From: an uncultured Sutterella sp.
Lineage (GTDB): Bacteria; Pseudomonadota; Gammaproteobacteria; Burkholderiales; Burkholderiaceae_F
Direction: 5' to 3'
Length of the DNA: 7,251 bases
NCBI GenBank assembly: GCA_900552545.1
Contig: USAL01000093.1
Coordinates: forward strand, 1 to 7,251
The notes below the pieces were generated by a model. That model worked only from the letters and a program-made list of their open reading frames with translations. It made no database searches and was not told where the DNA came from. The translations under genes and the position numbers were made by a program. This document shows, piece after piece, positions 5,576 through 7,251 of the stretch (positions within the stretch are counted from its first letter, which is position 1; each line of letters opens with the position of its first letter).

Positions 5576-6844
5576 TTACGCCTGCGGCCAGGCTTCGGAC
5601 TCGAGCGTAAATTCGGCGGCCGACTTCTGCGCCTCGATGTGGCTCAGCGGCTCCTTCTTGCGGCGGCTTCTCTTCGGTCTTGAAGCCGTCTTTTCCTCGG
5701 CCGATGTCGGTGCGTCGCCGGAAGCTGCGTCCGCACTTGCCTTCTTTCTAGTCCGCGGCTTTTTGGTCGCCGTTGCGGATGCGCTTTTCTTTGTTCTTGT
5801 TGTCTTGGCACCGGCGGATTTGGAGGTCCGGCCCTTCGCTTTGGGAGTGGTCTGGGTCTGCTCGGCGGCTGCGGTCAGCTCAAAGAGATCGGAAGACGCG
5901 GGAGAATCTTCGCCGCTTGCTGCGGCGGGCGTGGAATCGGCTCGATTCGCTTCAGGCGACTGTTTGAGGACGCAGCCCGCCTCGTGGGCAAACAGATCAC
6001 CCTGGACGGTGTTGGAAGGCCGTTTCTCGGGAGTTGCCGAGGGCACGGGTGCAGAGGCAGCAGGAGACGAGGCAACAGCAGGCGTAGCGGTTGCCGCCGG
6101 GGTTTCCTGCTTCATTGCCTGCTCAGCACGAAGCTTTTCTTCCTGGGCAAGGCGCTGCGCACGCACCTGTGCGGCCGCGCGTTCCGGATGAATGAAGCGA
6201 TCGGGAATAGCGTAGCCGTTGGCGGCATGGTGCTTGTGCGCCACGGTCGCGGTGGTCGCGACCGTGGTTGTGGTCTTTGCGGGCTGAGGTGCTGCCTTTG
6301 CCGCAGTGCTTGCTTGCGGGGCGTTTTGCGCCGCTTTCTGCGTTTCCTTCACCTCCTCCTTCTGCACTTCCTTGCGCTCGGCGGGCGCTGGGGCTGCAGG
6401 ACGCGCAGGACGTGCGGCGCGCGCCGTGCGGGCGACCGTCGCCGCGCTCGGGCGCAGCTCAAAGCGGGCCTGCGGGGCGGGCAGAAGACGCGACACATCA
6501 CTGCTCTGCTCGGACTGCGCCATGCGCTCAAGAATGACGAGCAGATCCTCGGCGGGCATTTCGTCGAGCATTTCGCTTGCGTCGGTGCGCACGCGATGCA
6601 GGGACTTTTCGGCGGCAATGTAGTTGACGATCGTGTAGTTGCCAGGCGAGACCTGACGCCAGACGGCGCAGACCGCCTTTTTTGGATCGCCCCTTTCCAT
6701 GTCGGCCTTCAGCCTTTCAATGAGCTCCAGTGGTGTTTGTGGTAAGTCGGACAAAGCGCAGTTCCTCGGAAACGGCCAGCAGTTCGCCGCGAAGTCTAGC
6801 GAAATATGCATGTCTGCGGAGGGAACGGAAATGCAACCCAACAT
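5576..6844 (-). CDS. Uncharacterised 422-aa protein with Ala/Pro linkers and a Lys-rich histone-H1-like C-terminal tail
   Basis: I do not recognise a family. Residues 1-125 look globular (FAANCWPFPRNCALSDLPQT, then TPLELIERLKADMERGDPKK, AVWRQVSPGNYTIVNYIAAE and EMLDEMPAEDLLVILERMA). Residues 130-205 are Ala/Pro/Thr/Lys-rich low complexity. Residues 208-247 include GYAIPDRFIHPERAAAQVRA and a probable charged helix. A second Ala/Pro/Ser linker follows, with two DLF motifs: QGDLF (281-285) and SSDLFEL (317-323). Residues 333-397 are rich in Lys, Arg, Ala, Thr and Ser (TKKPRTRKK, RPKRSRRKK), as in histone-H1-like or AlgP-like bacterial tails that bind nucleic acid. The ATG at 6844 is preceded by GAAAGGA seven bases upstream, better than the alternative 55 codons upstream. 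No signal peptide or membrane segment is seen, so it is probably cytoplasmic. It is convergent with lspA. A role in nucleoid or RNA binding is inferred from composition only. Confidence 0.85.
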   Translation of the reverse strand: MLGCISVPSADMHISLDFAANCWPFPRNCALSDLPQTPLELIERLKADMERGDPKKAVCAVWRQVSPGNYTIVNYIAAEKSLHRVRTDASEMLDEMPAEDLLVILERMAQSEQSSDVSRLLPAPQARFELRPSAATVARTARAARPARPAAPAPAERKEVQKEEVKETQKAAQNAPQASTAAKAAPQPAKTTTTVATTATVAHKHHAANGYAIPDRFIHPERAAAQVRAQRLAQEEKLRAEQAMKQETPAATATPAVASSPAASAPVPSATPEKRPSNTVQGDLFAHEAGCVLKQSPEANRADSTPAAASGEDSPASSDLFELTAAAEQTQTTPKAKGRTSKSAGAKTTRTKKSASATATKKPRTRKKASADAASGDAPTSAEEKTASRPKRSRRKKEPLSHIEAQKSAAEFTLESEAWPQA

Positions 6845-7220
6845 CGTCGTGTCCTTTCTTGCGTCGATTCGCCTGCGGGGATCGTAACCCCGTGCTTGTT
6901 CAGATCGTCGTCCGGAAGGCGCTCTGCATCGGCCGGGGTCCTGTCGCCCACTAACGGAAGCCGCGCCTTCATCCTTTCGATAGCCGCAGTATTTTTGAAT
7001 ACAGAGCAAATTGACAAGCGATGGATCAAAAACAATGTTGCTTTTTGGTGTGGATCATTGGGCGAGTCCCTGTATCCTGCCCGGTTTGCAAGGCTTCTCA
7101 AAGACCCTCAAGGTGCGCGGATCGAAAGCGGCTAAGAGCCGACTCATGCGAGATATACTGAAGCCATCGATGATTTTTCGGCCTCTCACGCCAATTACCA
7201 CCCTTTTTCCAACGGAATTC
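6845..7220. other. 376-bp region upstream of the H1-tailed gene, no convincing gene
   Basis: It contains the candidate minus-strand promoter (6988-7017), an inverted repeat GTATT-TTTG-AATAC (6989-7002), a small hairpin CGGCT-AAG-AGCCG (7129-7141) and a TATACT box (7154-7159) that could be a plus-strand -10 but lacks a good -35. Short frames on both strands look like shadows. A 58-codon minus-strand frame (6972 to 6796) overlapping the start of the main gene is discussed in the findings. Confidence 0.5.
6988..7017 (-). promoter_or_regulatory. Candidate sigma-70 promoter for the 422-aa protein gene
   Basis: On the minus strand TTGTCA (7012-7017, 5 of 6 consensus) and AATACT (6988-6993, 4 of 6) are spaced by 18 bp, predicting a start near 6981 and a leader of about 137 nt. 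The inverted repeat GTATT/AATAC (6989-7002) covers the -10. On the plus strand the same site reads as a perfect TTGACA (7011-7016) but has only a poor -10, AATGTT, 17 bp on. Confidence 0.4.
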
Positions 7221-7251
7221 ATGACCCAGTCAACTCTGAGCATACTCTCGG
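7221..7251 (+). CDS. Possible start of a plus-strand gene, truncated by the window edge
   Basis: An ATG at 7221 preceded by GGAATTC opens MTQSTLSILS and then the window ends. The ribosome binding site is weak (GGA only), and a TATACT box lies 62 bp upstream. Ten codons are too few to name a product; the start itself is uncertain. Confidence 0.3.
   Translation, partial: MTQSTLSILS

Noticed and set aside
5984..6745. Plus-strand frame of 253 codons opposite the 422-aa gene
   Set aside because: Composition is Gly/Arg/Cys-rich, as expected for the complement of an Ala/Pro-rich gene. The minus strand has the better start and ribosome binding site.
6806..7135. 109-codon plus-strand frame over the promoter region of the 422-aa gene
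   Set aside because: Begins inside the coding region of the opposite gene, with no good ribosome binding site or known domain.
7055..7243. 62-codon minus-strand frame near the right edge
   Set aside because: Weak start context, no recognisable features, and it overlaps likely promoter sequence.

Overview
The window looks like a Sutterella-type betaproteobacterium (Burkholderiales, Sutterellaceae). The IleRS has the betaproteobacterial editing-site wording VHSAPAYGVDDF, ileS is followed directly by lspA, and the housekeeping genes are GC-rich. The surface-protein fragment at the left edge resembles the large autotransporters I recall from Sutterella. The genus is an inference from memory, not a search result.

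Left, minus strand (1-1345): a small protein with two helix-turn-helix units (899-1345) lies just upstream of the 5' end of a large secreted surface protein (828 down to 1, running off the window). The surface gene has a good ribosome binding site, two tandem ATGs and a long signal peptide, but a run of seven C residues (coding strand, 801-807) puts the ATGs out of frame with the rest. As written, translation stops after 13 codons. Removing one C opens about 275 codons to the window edge. This is either a phase-variable surface gene caught OFF, a programmed +1 frameshift, a decayed gene or a homopolymer sequencing error. A promoter containing a perfect 10-bp palindrome lies between the two genes.

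Middle, plus strand (1346-5385): a 541-bp divergent intergenic region leads into ileS (isoleucyl-tRNA synthetase, complete) and then lspA (prolipoprotein signal peptidase, complete), 45 bp apart, closed by a strong intrinsic terminator. The ribF usually found before ileS and the coaBC usually found after lspA in this order are absent here.

Right (5386-7251): a convergent minus-strand gene (5576-6844) encodes a 422-aa protein that I cannot name. It has an N-terminal globular region, Ala/Pro-rich linkers, a short helical segment, a QGDLF motif resembling a sliding-clamp binding peptide, and a Lys/Ala-rich histone-H1-like tail. Its probable promoter lies near 7000. The last 31 bases may be the start of a plus-strand gene.

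ilsS-lspA carry out core translation and lipoprotein maturation. The left pair looks like an accessory surface-display locus, and the right-hand protein may be nucleic-acid-associated.
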